Shown here in pieces: positions 1-8,075 of a DNA stretch of 38,934 bases. The stretch is from a filamentous cyanobacterium CCP2 (lineage in GTDB: Bacteria; Cyanobacteriota; Cyanobacteriia; Elainellales; Elainellaceae). Positions within the stretch are counted from its first letter, which is position 1, and each line of letters begins with the position of its first letter. The stretch covers positions 1 to 38,934 of the forward strand of contig PVWD01000025.1 of NCBI GenBank assembly GCA_003003615.1. Direction: 5' to 3'. A model generated the notes under the pieces. That model had not been told where the DNA came from. It searched no databases and was given only the letters and a program-made list of their open reading frames with translations. A program made the translations under genes and the position numbers.

Positions 1-210
1 CAGCCATTCCAGTGAAGCCGGATTATCAAAGAAATGCCAGGTGCAGGCACACATTGCGCTAATCAACGCTGGAAGCATTGCCAGAGAAAGGGTGCGCCAC
101 GCCAGGTTTTGGGTAACGTTGCCGTAAATCCAGATTAGCCAAATGGCAGCAATCCATTCAAGAACGCTGGAGATGTGGATAATCCAAGTTGGAATTGATA
201 AAGCGTGCAT
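1..210 (-). CDS. DUF2499 (Ycf49-like) membrane protein, 5' part only
   Basis: I translated this myself from the ATG at 210 reading leftward; the frame stays open for 70 codons to the window edge, so the C-terminus is missing. It begins MHALSIPTWIIHISS and contains SAMCACTWHFFDN, the pattern I know from DUF2499, the Ycf49-like family of cyanobacteria and plastids. At least two hydrophobic segments are visible (residues about 8-30 and 40-60), so it is an integral membrane protein. The family's function is unknown to me. It is divergent from csaB, with 119 bp of shared upstream DNA. Family assignment is from memory of the motif, not from a search. Confidence 0.85.
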   Translation of the reverse strand, partial: MHALSIPTWIIHISSVLEWIAAIWLIWIYGNVTQNLAWRTLSLAMLPALISAMCACTWHFFDNPASLEWL

Positions 211-329
211 GGTAAGGGGGACGAAACGTGATTTTTCAGGTTTTGTTTTTGCGTTTAGGGTTTTGGCATTCTTTTTTGCTCTGCCTGTCTCCGGTATTGT
301 AAAGGGTTGAGAGACCGGAGAGGGACGAA

Positions 330-1379
330 ATGCGGGCAGTATTGTGTGGATATTACGGGAAAGGGAATGGCGGCGATGAGGCCTTATTGGCGACGTTGCT
401 TCAGATGTTGCCTGCTCAGGTGAAGCCGTTGGTGTTGTCGGGCAACCCGGATGAAACGAGACTGCGCTATGGGGTGGCAACGTGCGATCGGTTTTCTCCG
501 TCAGCGGTGCTGCAAGCCTTGCGCCAGTCTGAAGCGTTTATTTGGGGTGGGGGCAGCCTCATGCAAGATGTCACCAGTTCATTTAGCCCGCTTTATTATG
601 GCGGACTGATGGGATTGGCGCAGCAAATGGGGCTAAGAACGATCGCTTGGGCACAGGGAATTGGCCCTTTAAACCGTTCTTTGACCCGTTGGGTGACGCA
701 GCAGAACTTGAGGCACTGTACAGCCGTCAGCGTTCGTGATGCCGGGTCAGCCGCCCGAATTGCCGACTGGGGGATTTCTTTTACCCTGGCCCCTGATCCG
801 GTGTGGGCATTGGACTCGGAGCCAGTCCCCGGATTGTGGGATTTGCCTGCCCCTAGAGTTGCCGTTGCGTTGCGCCCTCATCCACAGTTCACGCCAGAGC
901 GTTTGCAGATCTTTACGAAGGCCTTAATTGATTTTCAAAAAGCCACACAAACCTTTGTTTTGTTAATTCCGTTCCAACCGATTCAAGACTTGGCGATCGC
1001 TCAAGCGATTCAGGCACAGTTACCAGAAGTCAGTAAAGTGCTGACATTGACTGATCCTCGGCAGCTTAAGGGCGTGTTTCACGGTGTCGAAATGGTGATT
1101 GCCATGCGGTTTCATGGGCTAATTATGGCGGCCGCTTCAGAGTGTCGCTGTTTTGCTATCAGCTACGACCCGAAAGTGAGTCAACTGATGCAAGAGTTGG
1201 ATTTATCGGGCTGGACGCTTGACCAAATGCCTTCAGACTCAACGCGCATCAGCCGAGATTGGATAGAACTCTATGCGAACGGAAGTTCTCTCTCGACGCA
1301 TCAAATTTCTGCTATAGTCGATCGCGCCTTAATTCATCGGGAAGTGTTGTGGAAAGCTCTAGTAAACGCTGGGGGCTGA
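330..1379 (+). CDS. csaB: Polysaccharide pyruvyl transferase, CsaB type
   Basis: 349 residues, the usual CsaB length. CsaB-family enzymes transfer a pyruvyl group from phosphoenolpyruvate onto a cell-wall or surface polysaccharide. The N-terminus has GYYGKGNGGDEALL, the glycine-rich start of the family. WGGGSLMQDVTS follows at about residues 71-82. The C-terminal half carries the GT-B-like AMRFHGLIMAAA stretch, followed by the usual ISYDPKV. The ATG is preceded by a purine-rich GAGAGGGACGAA, a good ribosome-binding site. No partner exopolysaccharide genes lie nearby, so the acceptor sugar cannot be inferred here. In cyanobacteria the gene is often isolated like this. Confidence 0.88.
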   Translation: MRAVLCGYYGKGNGGDEALLATLLQMLPAQVKPLVLSGNPDETRLRYGVATCDRFSPSAVLQALRQSEAFIWGGGSLMQDVTSSFSPLYYGGLMGLAQQMGLRTIAWAQGIGPLNRSLTRWVTQQNLRHCTAVSVRDAGSAARIADWGISFTLAPDPVWALDSEPVPGLWDLPAPRVAVALRPHPQFTPERLQIFTKALIDFQKATQTFVLLIPFQPIQDLAIAQAIQAQLPEVSKVLTLTDPRQLKGVFHGVEMVIAMRFHGLIMAAASECRCFAISYDPKVSQLMQELDLSGWTLDQMPSDSTRISRDWIELYANGSSLSTHQISAIVDRALIHREVLWKALVNAGG

Positions 1380-1885
1380 CGGCTAAGCGGTAGGCACCGT
1401 CCCAATAACCCATGATCCCGATTGCAAGGAACACTCCTGAACAGGTTGGTCAAGTCGTTGCAAAAGCGACAAATGCCATTCGCGGAACAGTTACGAAGGC
1501 TACAAAACCTGAGTTCTGAACCAAAATCATTGAATAGTAAACTAACTTAAAAAATGAATCCAATCTGGTTTTCTGTGCTAGTAAGTTAAGTGTTCAATGA
1601 GAATTTCATGAGAGATGAGCAGCCAGTCAAAATACTGGGGCTGGTTGTTGGTTTGCCAGGGTTCAGCGTATTTCTCTCAATCAAGCTAAATTATTGCTAA
1701 GCCGATCTACCCAACTGGAATTTAAGACTGGATCAAAACCAAAATTTAGACCAGCACCGTCACCTTCCCAATCATCTGCCAGCAATCTTGCAGGCTGAGC
1801 GCGATTCAAACAAGCCAAATCCTTTGTCAGGAAAACTGTCAGGAAAACCGCTTACCTATCCCATGACCGCCTTCGAGTTAGAGCT
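1380..1885. other. Intergenic region between csaB and the coiled-coil gene
   Basis: 506 bp without a convincing gene. It contains the hairpin at 1620-1643, an 11-bp direct repeat GTCAGGAAAAC at about 1825-1849, and a nine-codon leader frame at 1863-1889 whose TGA overlaps the next gene's ATG. A 35-codon frame at 1412-1519 is open but has no ribosome-binding site or recognisable features. I saw no RNA gene. Confidence 0.5.
1620..1643 (+). terminator. Possible terminator hairpin downstream of csaB
   Basis: CCAGT (1623-1627) pairs with ACTGG (1634-1638) around the loop CAAAAT, and the stem is extended by CAG/CTG after a two-base bulge. The following sequence GTTGTTGGTTT is only moderately T-rich, so this could end csaB transcripts or be an unrelated stem. 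It lies 240 bp after the csaB stop codon. Confidence 0.3.
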
Positions 1886-3877
1886 ATGAGTGAATCAAAC
1901 GCCCCGTTCGATCGTCAGCAACCCAACCGGGGGGATTCATTATCCCCTGAGTCACAAGAGTCCCTTACCAACCCGTTTCTCCATGCGATGAAAGAGCTAG
2001 AGATGGCGGAACAGTTGGCAGTAGAAGGGGTTGAACCTGATCGCGTGGGCAGTGTTCCCCCAGACGGTGGGCTACCGATGAGTCCTCCTGTGGCGGCTGC
2101 CTGTCCTTCTGATAGCGTTACGTTGACCCCTGGTGCAGAAGATTGGGTTACGCCTTCAGAATCGACCAATCTGACGGATTTGATTAGCCTGATCCAAGAA
2201 TTGAATCAGTGCAACACGATTCTGCTCGATCGAGTATCTCAGCTAGAAGAAGCTCTGGAACGGAGCCAAACTGCCCTGAAAGCCGAGGTCAAACGATCGC
2301 AGGATCATCCCGCCTTTGCTGAGTACAGCCCCAATGGGTTAGTGGCAGCCCAGGAACTGTCGGTGGCGCAAGAGCAGATTGTTGATTTATACAATCAGCT
2401 TGAATTTGTGCACCAAACCAGCCAACGCCAGCAAATTTTGGTGGAAACGCTGACGGGGCAACTGGAAGCTAGCCAGGAACGGGTTGCCCATTTAGAACGG
2501 GAGGCTGCCCTGGTGCAACGTCGATACAATGAGCAATCCCAGGTACTCACTCAGTACGAAAGCAGTTGTCGGGATTTACAAGCTCGGCTGCATCGGCAAC
2601 AGCGTTATACCCTGCAATTTAAGGCGGCATTGGAAAAAAGCTTGGAGGTTTCTTCCCCTCCGTTTGAGTCGGTGGCAGCGGCCGTGGCAGCAGTTAGCTC
2701 TAACGAAAACTTTTTCTTGCCCAAGGCCCAACGGATTCAGCCCTGGGCCATTCCAGAAGACTATTCACCAACCCACCTGCCCTGGATGAAGCTTTCTTCA
2801 AGTGGATTAGAAGCAGAAGCATCAGATGAGGCGATCGAACCGGCACAGCCCAAAGCTCCTCACCCTTCACCAGAATGGGCAGACCCCCGATCGGTTTCTT
2901 CACAGCCTGCACAACCTTCACAGCCTCGACTTTCTGTGGTGAAGCTGCCCGGATTTGGTCATCCAATTCCCCGCCCAGCCGCTCAAACTCCCAGTGTCGG
3001 TATTCCTGATCAAATGCCTGATCACAAGGATGCTGTTGCTAAAAGCCTCAATCAGAAGGCAAACCAGGCGGCCGATGCTAATATTCCAGATCCAAAGCTG
3101 ATGCAAAAGCTCGATGCAGCCGTACAGCCCCTTGCCGATATGTTGGCGGAGGTCATGCTGGCAGAGGCAAGCCAGGCGGAAACAGGTCATTCCACTGCTT
3201 CCCAAACTACTGACAAAGAGTCGATCGCTTCTCCAGAATTTGCGGCTGAGGTTGACTTGCCCAATGCTGAAATGGAGTCTCCTGTCACCCAGTCCAGCGA
3301 TGAGGCTTTATTGAATTCGGTGATGGCAGATGCAGAAGATGCCCTATGGCAGGATTTGGCGCGGTTGATTGATGTTTCTACGGAAGAGATTGTGAAGGCC
3401 AGCCTGTCAGGGGATGTGTCTGCGTTTGAATCAATTGACTTTGAGGCGGTGCAGCCCGCTCCGAAGGCAGACCCTTCTCCTTGGGAGGAGTCCCCTGAAG
3501 GAAAGGCGAACTCATTTGAACAGTCAGAACAGTCATCAGAACAGTCAATGGCTGAACCTGCCAGCACTCCCTTGCAGCAGATGCCTCGCCCCATTACTGC
3601 CTTTGCCCCCAAGCTTCGATCGAACCGTCCAACCCAGCCGTCTACTCCGTCGGCGCAACCCACTGCACCAGAAGTTGCTGCATCTGCACAGAATCCAGCT
3701 TCAAATCAGCAGGTTCCATCTGCACCAGCCCAGCCACCCACTCCGCCGGCCGGCTCTAATCCCAGTTGGCCTTCGCCTGTGGTGTATCCGCTCCGTCCTG
3801 CCAAGAAGCGACGATCGCTTGCGGCGGTAGACTTACCCTCATTCCTTCAGCAGGAGCCAGGCCCTTTACCGACCTAA
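1886..3877 (+). CDS. Coiled-coil, proline/glutamine-rich protein of unknown function
   Basis: 663 residues; I do not recognise a named family. An N-terminal acidic, low-complexity stretch (1-95) is followed by a predicted coiled coil from about 100 to 255, with heptad-like runs such as LIQELNQCNTILLDRVSQLE and LETLTGQLEASQERVAHLER. The rest (about 255-663) is disordered in character: rich in Pro, Ala, Gln, Ser and Glu, ending with a basic patch AKKRRS about 20 residues from the end. No signal peptide or membrane segment is seen. The start is the ATG of ATGA shared with a nine-codon leader frame, which suggests translational coupling. The layout (coiled coil plus long disordered tail) fits a scaffold or filament-organising protein, but that is inference. 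Confidence 0.75.
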   Translation: MSESNAPFDRQQPNRGDSLSPESQESLTNPFLHAMKELEMAEQLAVEGVEPDRVGSVPPDGGLPMSPPVAAACPSDSVTLTPGAEDWVTPSESTNLTDLISLIQELNQCNTILLDRVSQLEEALERSQTALKAEVKRSQDHPAFAEYSPNGLVAAQELSVAQEQIVDLYNQLEFVHQTSQRQQILVETLTGQLEASQERVAHLEREAALVQRRYNEQSQVLTQYESSCRDLQARLHRQQRYTLQFKAALEKSLEVSSPPFESVAAAVAAVSSNENFFLPKAQRIQPWAIPEDYSPTHLPWMKLSSSGLEAEASDEAIEPAQPKAPHPSPEWADPRSVSSQPAQPSQPRLSVVKLPGFGHPIPRPAAQTPSVGIPDQMPDHKDAVAKSLNQKANQAADANIPDPKLMQKLDAAVQPLADMLAEVMLAEASQAETGHSTASQTTDKESIASPEFAAEVDLPNAEMESPVTQSSDEALLNSVMADAEDALWQDLARLIDVSTEEIVKASLSGDVSAFESIDFEAVQPAPKADPSPWEESPEGKANSFEQSEQSSEQSMAEPASTPLQQMPRPITAFAPKLRSNRPTQPSTPSAQPTAPEVAASAQNPASNQQVPSAPAQPPTPPAGSNPSWPSPVVYPLRPAKKRRSLAAVDLPSFLQQEPGPLPT

Positions 3878-3901
3878 GCTGAATTGAAAAGCTAGCCCTT
3901 T

Positions 3902-4684
3902 CTAACTGGCGGGCGTACCAAAGTTCTGTGTCCAGTAGTAGCGGTAGTTCACTCTTCCAGTATCGTTTGCGGTGAAGTAGAACCCAGCCCCAATCTCTCG
4001 CAGGTTGGGGTTCATGATGTTGGCACGATGCCCTGGGCTGTTCATCCACGCTTGTACAACTTCGTCTGCTGTACTATAGCCAACACCAATATTTTCACCT
4101 GCCCACAGGTAGTTATATCCTGCTCGTCGCATTCGGTCTGCCCCTCTTGATCCATCAGGAGCTTGGTGAGCATAAAAGTCGCTGACAATCATATTTTCAG
4201 TATGGGACTGGGCAACCGCAGACAAAACCGGATTTACCTTAAACGGAGCAAGCCCACCCTGCTGCCGATGGAAATTGGTCAGGGCAACCACGCGGTTTGT
4301 CATTGCATTTAAGTTTGCCTGACGAGGCAACCCAGAAGGAGCTGGCATATCAGCAACTTTCAGACTGAGTTGGTAGCGGGTGCTTCCCTTCTGTCGAGCG
4401 ACTCGCACATAATAAGTTCCCTTCTCAACGATTTGCTCAAGGCGGCCATTCGATCGCTTGTTTTGCACCGCCCGGTCTAGCACTTTGCCTTTACCATTCA
4501 GCAAGGATAGGTTTGTATTTGCCTTTACTCCAGACAAAGTGAGGTTAATGTTGCTAGACCGATTTAGCCGCAGCCTGTAGAACTGGTCTGGGTTATCGCC
4601 GCCAATTTTTCCAGAATAAACGCGATTTCCGCCACTCAAGGGCCGAAGTTGTTTAGCCGTTTTTAGTTGCTCATTCAAGCTCAT
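3902..4684 (-). CDS. PPC-domain plus CAP (SCP/PR-1/YkwD-like) protein
   Basis: 260 residues. Residues about 15-110 resemble a bacterial pre-peptidase C-terminal (PPC) beta-sandwich, with DQFYRLRLNRSSNINLTLSG and GTYYVRVAR. Residues about 128-258 are a CAP domain: DFYAHQAPDGSRGADRM, AGENIGVGYSTADEVV and WMNSPGHRANIM are diagnostic. His173, Glu197 and His219 are the likely cavity residues of the family. CAP proteins are normally secreted, but this N-terminus (MSLNEQLKTAKQLRPL) shows no signal peptide and no good ribosome-binding site precedes the ATG. PPC domains are also usually exported, so a leaderless or unusual export route, or a lost leader, is possible. It is convergent with the coiled-coil gene, 24 bp apart. 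Confidence 0.85.
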   Translation of the reverse strand: MSLNEQLKTAKQLRPLSGGNRVYSGKIGGDNPDQFYRLRLNRSSNINLTLSGVKANTNLSLLNGKGKVLDRAVQNKRSNGRLEQIVEKGTYYVRVARQKGSTRYQLSLKVADMPAPSGLPRQANLNAMTNRVVALTNFHRQQGGLAPFKVNPVLSAVAQSHTENMIVSDFYAHQAPDGSRGADRMRRAGYNYLWAGENIGVGYSTADEVVQAWMNSPGHRANIMNPNLREIGAGFYFTANDTGRVNYRYYWTQNFGTPAS

Positions 4685-5023
4685 AACTATGCTTGTCCAT
4701 TTTCCACAGATGGCATAGCTAGTGTGGGCTGAATTTACATTAAAACGCTCAGTAGTTATGTCTAAATTTAGACTTTGATTAGATACATACCGTATTTTAA
4801 CGGAGATGGTAAAAGCTTTTGGGAAGAGAAACTTCTGTGCAATGGATCTTTTTAGAAAGTTAATGAAAACGCTGTAGCCTTTTAGAAAGGATAGCTAGAG
4901 CAGCGAGTGGAGAGGCAAAAAATTATCTGTTTAGCCCTTCCACTTAAGGATGCAGGTTTTACAGAGACTTGTATTCGTATTTACACGTATAGCTTGTCTA
5001 CAGGAGATATTGAGGCTTTGCCT
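4685..5023. other. Upstream region of the CAP gene
   Basis: 339 bp, AT-rich, no gene seen. It holds a perfect 14-bp palindrome at 4760-4773 about 76 bp upstream of the CAP gene start, and two imprecise copies of TTTTAGAAAG near 4850 and 4880. It also carries the 3' flank of the glycerate kinase gene. Promoters for the CAP gene must lie here, but I cannot name boxes with confidence. Confidence 0.45.
4760..4773. promoter_or_regulatory. 14-bp perfect palindrome upstream of the CAP gene
   Basis: GTCTAAATTTAGAC is its own reverse complement and sits in the upstream region of the minus-strand CAP gene, a plausible place for a dimeric regulator. The half-site GTCTA recurs in GTCTAGATTAGAC upstream of hetZ (34332-34344) with a spacer one base shorter. 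No binding factor can be named. Confidence 0.3.
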
Positions 5024-6127
5024 TTAGCGATCGCCTGGAAAATATAGCCGTTCGGGGTAATGATCGGCGTTGATTTCGATCACCAAATCGACAAATTGGG
5101 CAGCGTGACGCATGGGTTCAACGAACAGTTTAGGGTGAAGCGATTTCCAGAAATATTCCACAAATTCATAAACTTCGGCTGCTGACATTCCCGCTTTGCC
5201 AGAAGCAATCATCTCTTGTTCTGCTTGCTGCCGCCATTGTTGGCTCAGGCGATAGTCAGAGGGATAGAGCAAGATCAGGCGATCGAGTTGTTCCCATAGG
5301 GGCAGGTATTCCTCTAGTCGAACGTTGACCTCACGGGCAAAGTCCCGATCGGCTTCAGAGGAAATGGGAGGAGGAGCCGTTTCAAAGGCCGTTGGGTGAA
5401 TGGGACGCACCCCCACAAACCAGCCTTCAAACAGCACAATGTCTGCTCCTGTGATGATCTCTGGAGTTGTCCGATCGCCCGCTCCATTGTGCAATGACTT
5501 GTCAAACCGGGGAATGGCGATCGAGGTTTGCTGATCAGCATGGGCGGAGTAACGGATTTGATGCAGTAGCGTTAAGCCAAGCTGAACATCGTGGGTTCCG
5601 GGTGGGCCACGCCAGCGAAAGCGAGGATCATTTTGCTGAAGCTGTTGCCGTGCGGCGTAGGTTTTGTATAAATCGTCGATCGACAGACGGCAAACCCGCA
5701 GACCCATTTGCTCCAGAATGCAAGCCAGAATTTTAGTCAGGGTCGTTTTACCCGTTCCCTGTCCACCCAGGATGCCTTGAATTAACGGATGGTCTAATTC
5801 TTGATGCCAGTGAGCAAGCTGCACCGCCAACGGCAACCAGAGGTTCCACAGCAAGTCGAGGGGGCAAGTCTCCCAACCTAATTCCTCCTGACAGAATGCA
5901 TCAAGTAGGGGAACGATCGATCGAAGTTGCTGTAGACGGTCTTGGATGGTTTCTGCGGTCGTTTTAGCCGTTCTGCCTGATATCGGAGCGCAAAGGGGAT
6001 GGCTGAGTAACTGTTGCTCCAAGTAGGGCTGAATTTGGGTAGTGGAAGTTCTGTCTGTGAGCCAAGCCGTCAGCCATTGGATTAAGGATGCTTCCGAGGC
6101 TTGCCCATCGGCCGAGTTGGATATCAT
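5024..6127 (-). CDS. glyK: D-glycerate 3-kinase (plant/cyanobacterial type)
   Basis: 367 residues. The enzyme phosphorylates D-glycerate to 3-phosphoglycerate, the last step of the photorespiratory C2 cycle, returning carbon to the Calvin cycle in the cytoplasm. A P-loop GGQGTGKTT lies near residues 126-134, followed by CRLSIDDLYKTY, RGPPGTHDVQLG and FEGWFVGVRP, all typical of the GLYK branch of the PRK/uridine-kinase superfamily. The ATG at 6127 has AGGGAAG upstream. It lies 27 bp after ycf20 on the same strand and is probably cotranscribed with it. The HIP1 octamer at 5027-5034 supplies codons for the C-terminal Gly-Asp-Arg. Confidence 0.9.
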   Translation of the reverse strand: MISNSADGQASEASLIQWLTAWLTDRTSTTQIQPYLEQQLLSHPLCAPISGRTAKTTAETIQDRLQQLRSIVPLLDAFCQEELGWETCPLDLLWNLWLPLAVQLAHWHQELDHPLIQGILGGQGTGKTTLTKILACILEQMGLRVCRLSIDDLYKTYAARQQLQQNDPRFRWRGPPGTHDVQLGLTLLHQIRYSAHADQQTSIAIPRFDKSLHNGAGDRTTPEIITGADIVLFEGWFVGVRPIHPTAFETAPPPISSEADRDFAREVNVRLEEYLPLWEQLDRLILLYPSDYRLSQQWRQQAEQEMIASGKAGMSAAEVYEFVEYFWKSLHPKLFVEPMRHAAQFVDLVIEINADHYPERLYFPGDR

Positions 6128-6154
6128 ACCGCTTTACTTCCCTATGGCTGCCCT

Positions 6155-6547
6155 TCAACTTCCCAGCTTAAACGCTTCCACAAATAAGCCGTAAACTAAC
6201 CCAATTTTGAGGCAGTTTAGCATTTCGGCAAACAGCGGCCGGGCAGCAGAAAGTTCTCCCTTGGGAGTGCGCCGATCGCGGATGGTATCTCCCCGGTAAA
6301 CGAGCCAGCTTGTGATTTCGGTAAAGATGAGTAAAAGCATCGCAAGGTATACATCCAACTCGGCTCGTTGCCCAGCCACCGTAGAGACAACCGTGGCAAC
6401 AAAGTTTCCCAGCAGGAGGCTAATGATGATAACAGAAATGCGCCGCCAAGGGTTGCGTATCCACTGATTGAACTGTTCCAGAAGGCGATCGACGAGATCA
6501 TTTAAACGAGTATTTTGCACGGGTCGGTTCACATGCGCTTGGATCAT
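6155..6547 (-). CDS. ycf20: Ycf20-like (DUF565) membrane protein
   Basis: 130 residues from the ATG at 6547. The core NPWRRISVIIISLLLGNF, VAGQRAELDVYLA and TEITSWLVYRG is characteristic of DUF565/Ycf20, a family shared by cyanobacteria and plastids; the algal homologue has been linked to non-photochemical quenching. Two to three hydrophobic segments are visible: about 30-55, 65-85 and the C-terminus. An upstream in-frame TTG at 6592 would add 15 residues, but those are polar and unlike the family, so I prefer the ATG. It is the first gene of a probable ycf20-glyK operon. Confidence 0.85.
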   Translation of the reverse strand: MIQAHVNRPVQNTRLNDLVDRLLEQFNQWIRNPWRRISVIIISLLLGNFVATVVSTVAGQRAELDVYLAMLLLIFTEITSWLVYRGDTIRDRRTPKGELSAARPLFAEMLNCLKIGLVYGLFVEAFKLGS

Positions 6548-6683
6548 TTTGCCATGTTTCTTTGGAGATTTATTCAAATCCCCTGATCCCAAAAAACTTC
6601 TTTGAATCTATACACGATCCCCACTCAAAGACGCTTCTGACTTCTAGAGTAGAGAAAGAAGGATTTGTTAGAGGCAGGGTTCA

Positions 6684-7301
6684 GTGACAGACGATCTGAA
6701 GCTCAAAATATACCCTGCGGTGATTGGAGTACTGGGGGCCTTCCTGGTGGCATCACTGCTGTTTAATGTAGAAATTCAAGTCGATCGCGGGATTCCCACC
6801 GGGGGAATTCCCCCCACCAGTCGAGATTTACCCCCAGATCCTCCCTTAGTGCCAACGACTGCTCCCTCCCCTGCCTCAGAGCCCCTCGCACCGGAAACCC
6901 CGATCGCCTCGGAGGAACTACCCGCCCTACCTGCTCCAGAACCCAATTTATCCGCAGGAATTGATGCTCAAGGGGTTTTGCGAGTCAGTAATCAAACGGA
7001 ATATCCCTTACGAGTTGCCCTACTGCGCCGCCCCACCCCTGAGGAGGTTCCAGTTAGCCTGGAGGAGACATTGGCGTTTGACCAGCCCGTTCACTGGGAT
7101 TTTGCGCCCAACGAAGGACGGGCAAAGGGGTTGATCCTGTCATTGCCAACGGAAGAGTTACAGCTACAGCCTGGAGATGTTTTAGTCGCATTTGCTCAGG
7201 ATGGCTCTCGTCGGTATTGGGGCCCCTATGTGGTGGGTGAAACCTCTTTACCCGCTTGGAATTCGGCAACGACTGAGTGGCAGTTGATTTTGCGACCCTG
7301 A
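6684..7301 (+). CDS. Membrane-anchored protein of unknown function upstream of nusB
   Basis: 205 residues from a GTG start (GTGACAGACGAT). One N-terminal membrane segment (about residues 10-28, AVIGVLGAFLVASLLFNVEI) is followed by a proline-rich linker (about 35-90) and a compact C-terminal domain (about 92-205) with FDQPVHWDFAPNEG and RRYWGPYVVGE. I do not know a named family; it looks like a periplasmically exposed beta domain on a tether. It is the first of three plus-strand genes (this, nusB, ftsY) separated by 71 and 52 bp, so cotranscription is likely. Confidence 0.75.
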   Translation: MTDDLKLKIYPAVIGVLGAFLVASLLFNVEIQVDRGIPTGGIPPTSRDLPPDPPLVPTTAPSPASEPLAPETPIASEELPALPAPEPNLSAGIDAQGVLRVSNQTEYPLRVALLRRPTPEEVPVSLEETLAFDQPVHWDFAPNEGRAKGLILSLPTEELQLQPGDVLVAFAQDGSRRYWGPYVVGETSLPAWNSATTEWQLILRP

Positions 7302-7372
7302 TGCTAAAATAGCCAAGTTTGTTCTGAACCTTGTCAACCTGAACCGCAAATAAAAGTTGCCTTTAACCGACT

Positions 7373-8023
7373 ATGCAAGCTCGCCGAATTGCCCGTGAAC
7401 TGGCTATCCTTAGCCTTGCCCAGCTTCCCAACAAGCCAGAACGCCTTCAGGCACAGCAGTTACAGGATGTGGTGTTGGCGGCAGTACGTACTTTAACAAC
7501 GGAAGTTCATGACACCCTGGAAACGGCGGCGGCAGAACTGAGTCGGGGGAACGATCGCCTGTTAAGCAGCGAAACGCGGGCAGTGGATCTGCAAAGTTCC
7601 AAAACAATGGTGAAAGAAGCGATCGATTTAGCGCAGGCCGCCATTAACCGGATTGGGTCAGCTTTGGAAATTCCGGAGTTCATCCAGTTAGCGAACCAAA
7701 AGGAAGTGCGAGCCTACACGATGGAGCTGCTGACTCAGGTTAAAGCCAACCAGGTCGAAGCCGATCGGCTGATTGAACGATCGCTAGTAGACTGGCAAAT
7801 GTCTCGATTGGCCCGGATTGATCAAGATATTCTGCGGCTGGCCGTCACCGAGTTTTGGTTTTTGGGTATTCCTCAGCAGGTGGCAATTAATGAGGCGATC
7901 GAGCTAGCCAAACGCTACAGCAGCGAAGATGGGCATCGATTCATTAATGGTGTCTTGCGGCGAGTCACAGAACAACTCAAGACCGAGCAAACGATCGAAC
8001 CATCCGTACCAGATCTTCAGTAA
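7373..8023 (+). CDS. nusB: Transcription antitermination factor NusB
   Basis: 216 residues. NusB pairs with NusE (ribosomal protein S10) on boxA RNA to promote antitermination, chiefly in rRNA operons. The family's first helix is clear (QARRIARELAILSLAQ). So is its C-terminal half: DQDILRLAVTEFWFLG, VAINEAIELAKRYS and FINGVLRRV. E. coli NusB is about 140 residues; the extra length here is an internal charged helical insertion (about 25-80), which I recall as usual for cyanobacteria. The gene lies between the anchored unknown and ftsY. Confidence 0.92.
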   Translation: MQARRIARELAILSLAQLPNKPERLQAQQLQDVVLAAVRTLTTEVHDTLETAAAELSRGNDRLLSSETRAVDLQSSKTMVKEAIDLAQAAINRIGSALEIPEFIQLANQKEVRAYTMELLTQVKANQVEADRLIERSLVDWQMSRLARIDQDILRLAVTEFWFLGIPQQVAINEAIELAKRYSSEDGHRFINGVLRRVTEQLKTEQTIEPSVPDLQ

Positions 8024-8075
8024 GGTTAAACAGTACAGTTAAAACAGTAGCTTTTGGGCAACAGGTTCGACGATT

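Noticed and set aside
1412-1519. 35-codon frame MIPIARNTPEQVGQ downstream of csaB
   Set aside because: No ribosome-binding site, no hydrophobic or conserved-looking segment, and the length is expected by chance.
3187-3663. 158-codon minus-strand frame inside the coiled-coil gene
   Set aside because: It lies wholly antisense to a long gene with consistent codon use; its Ser/Ala-rich translation is a reflection of the Glu/Gln-rich coding strand.
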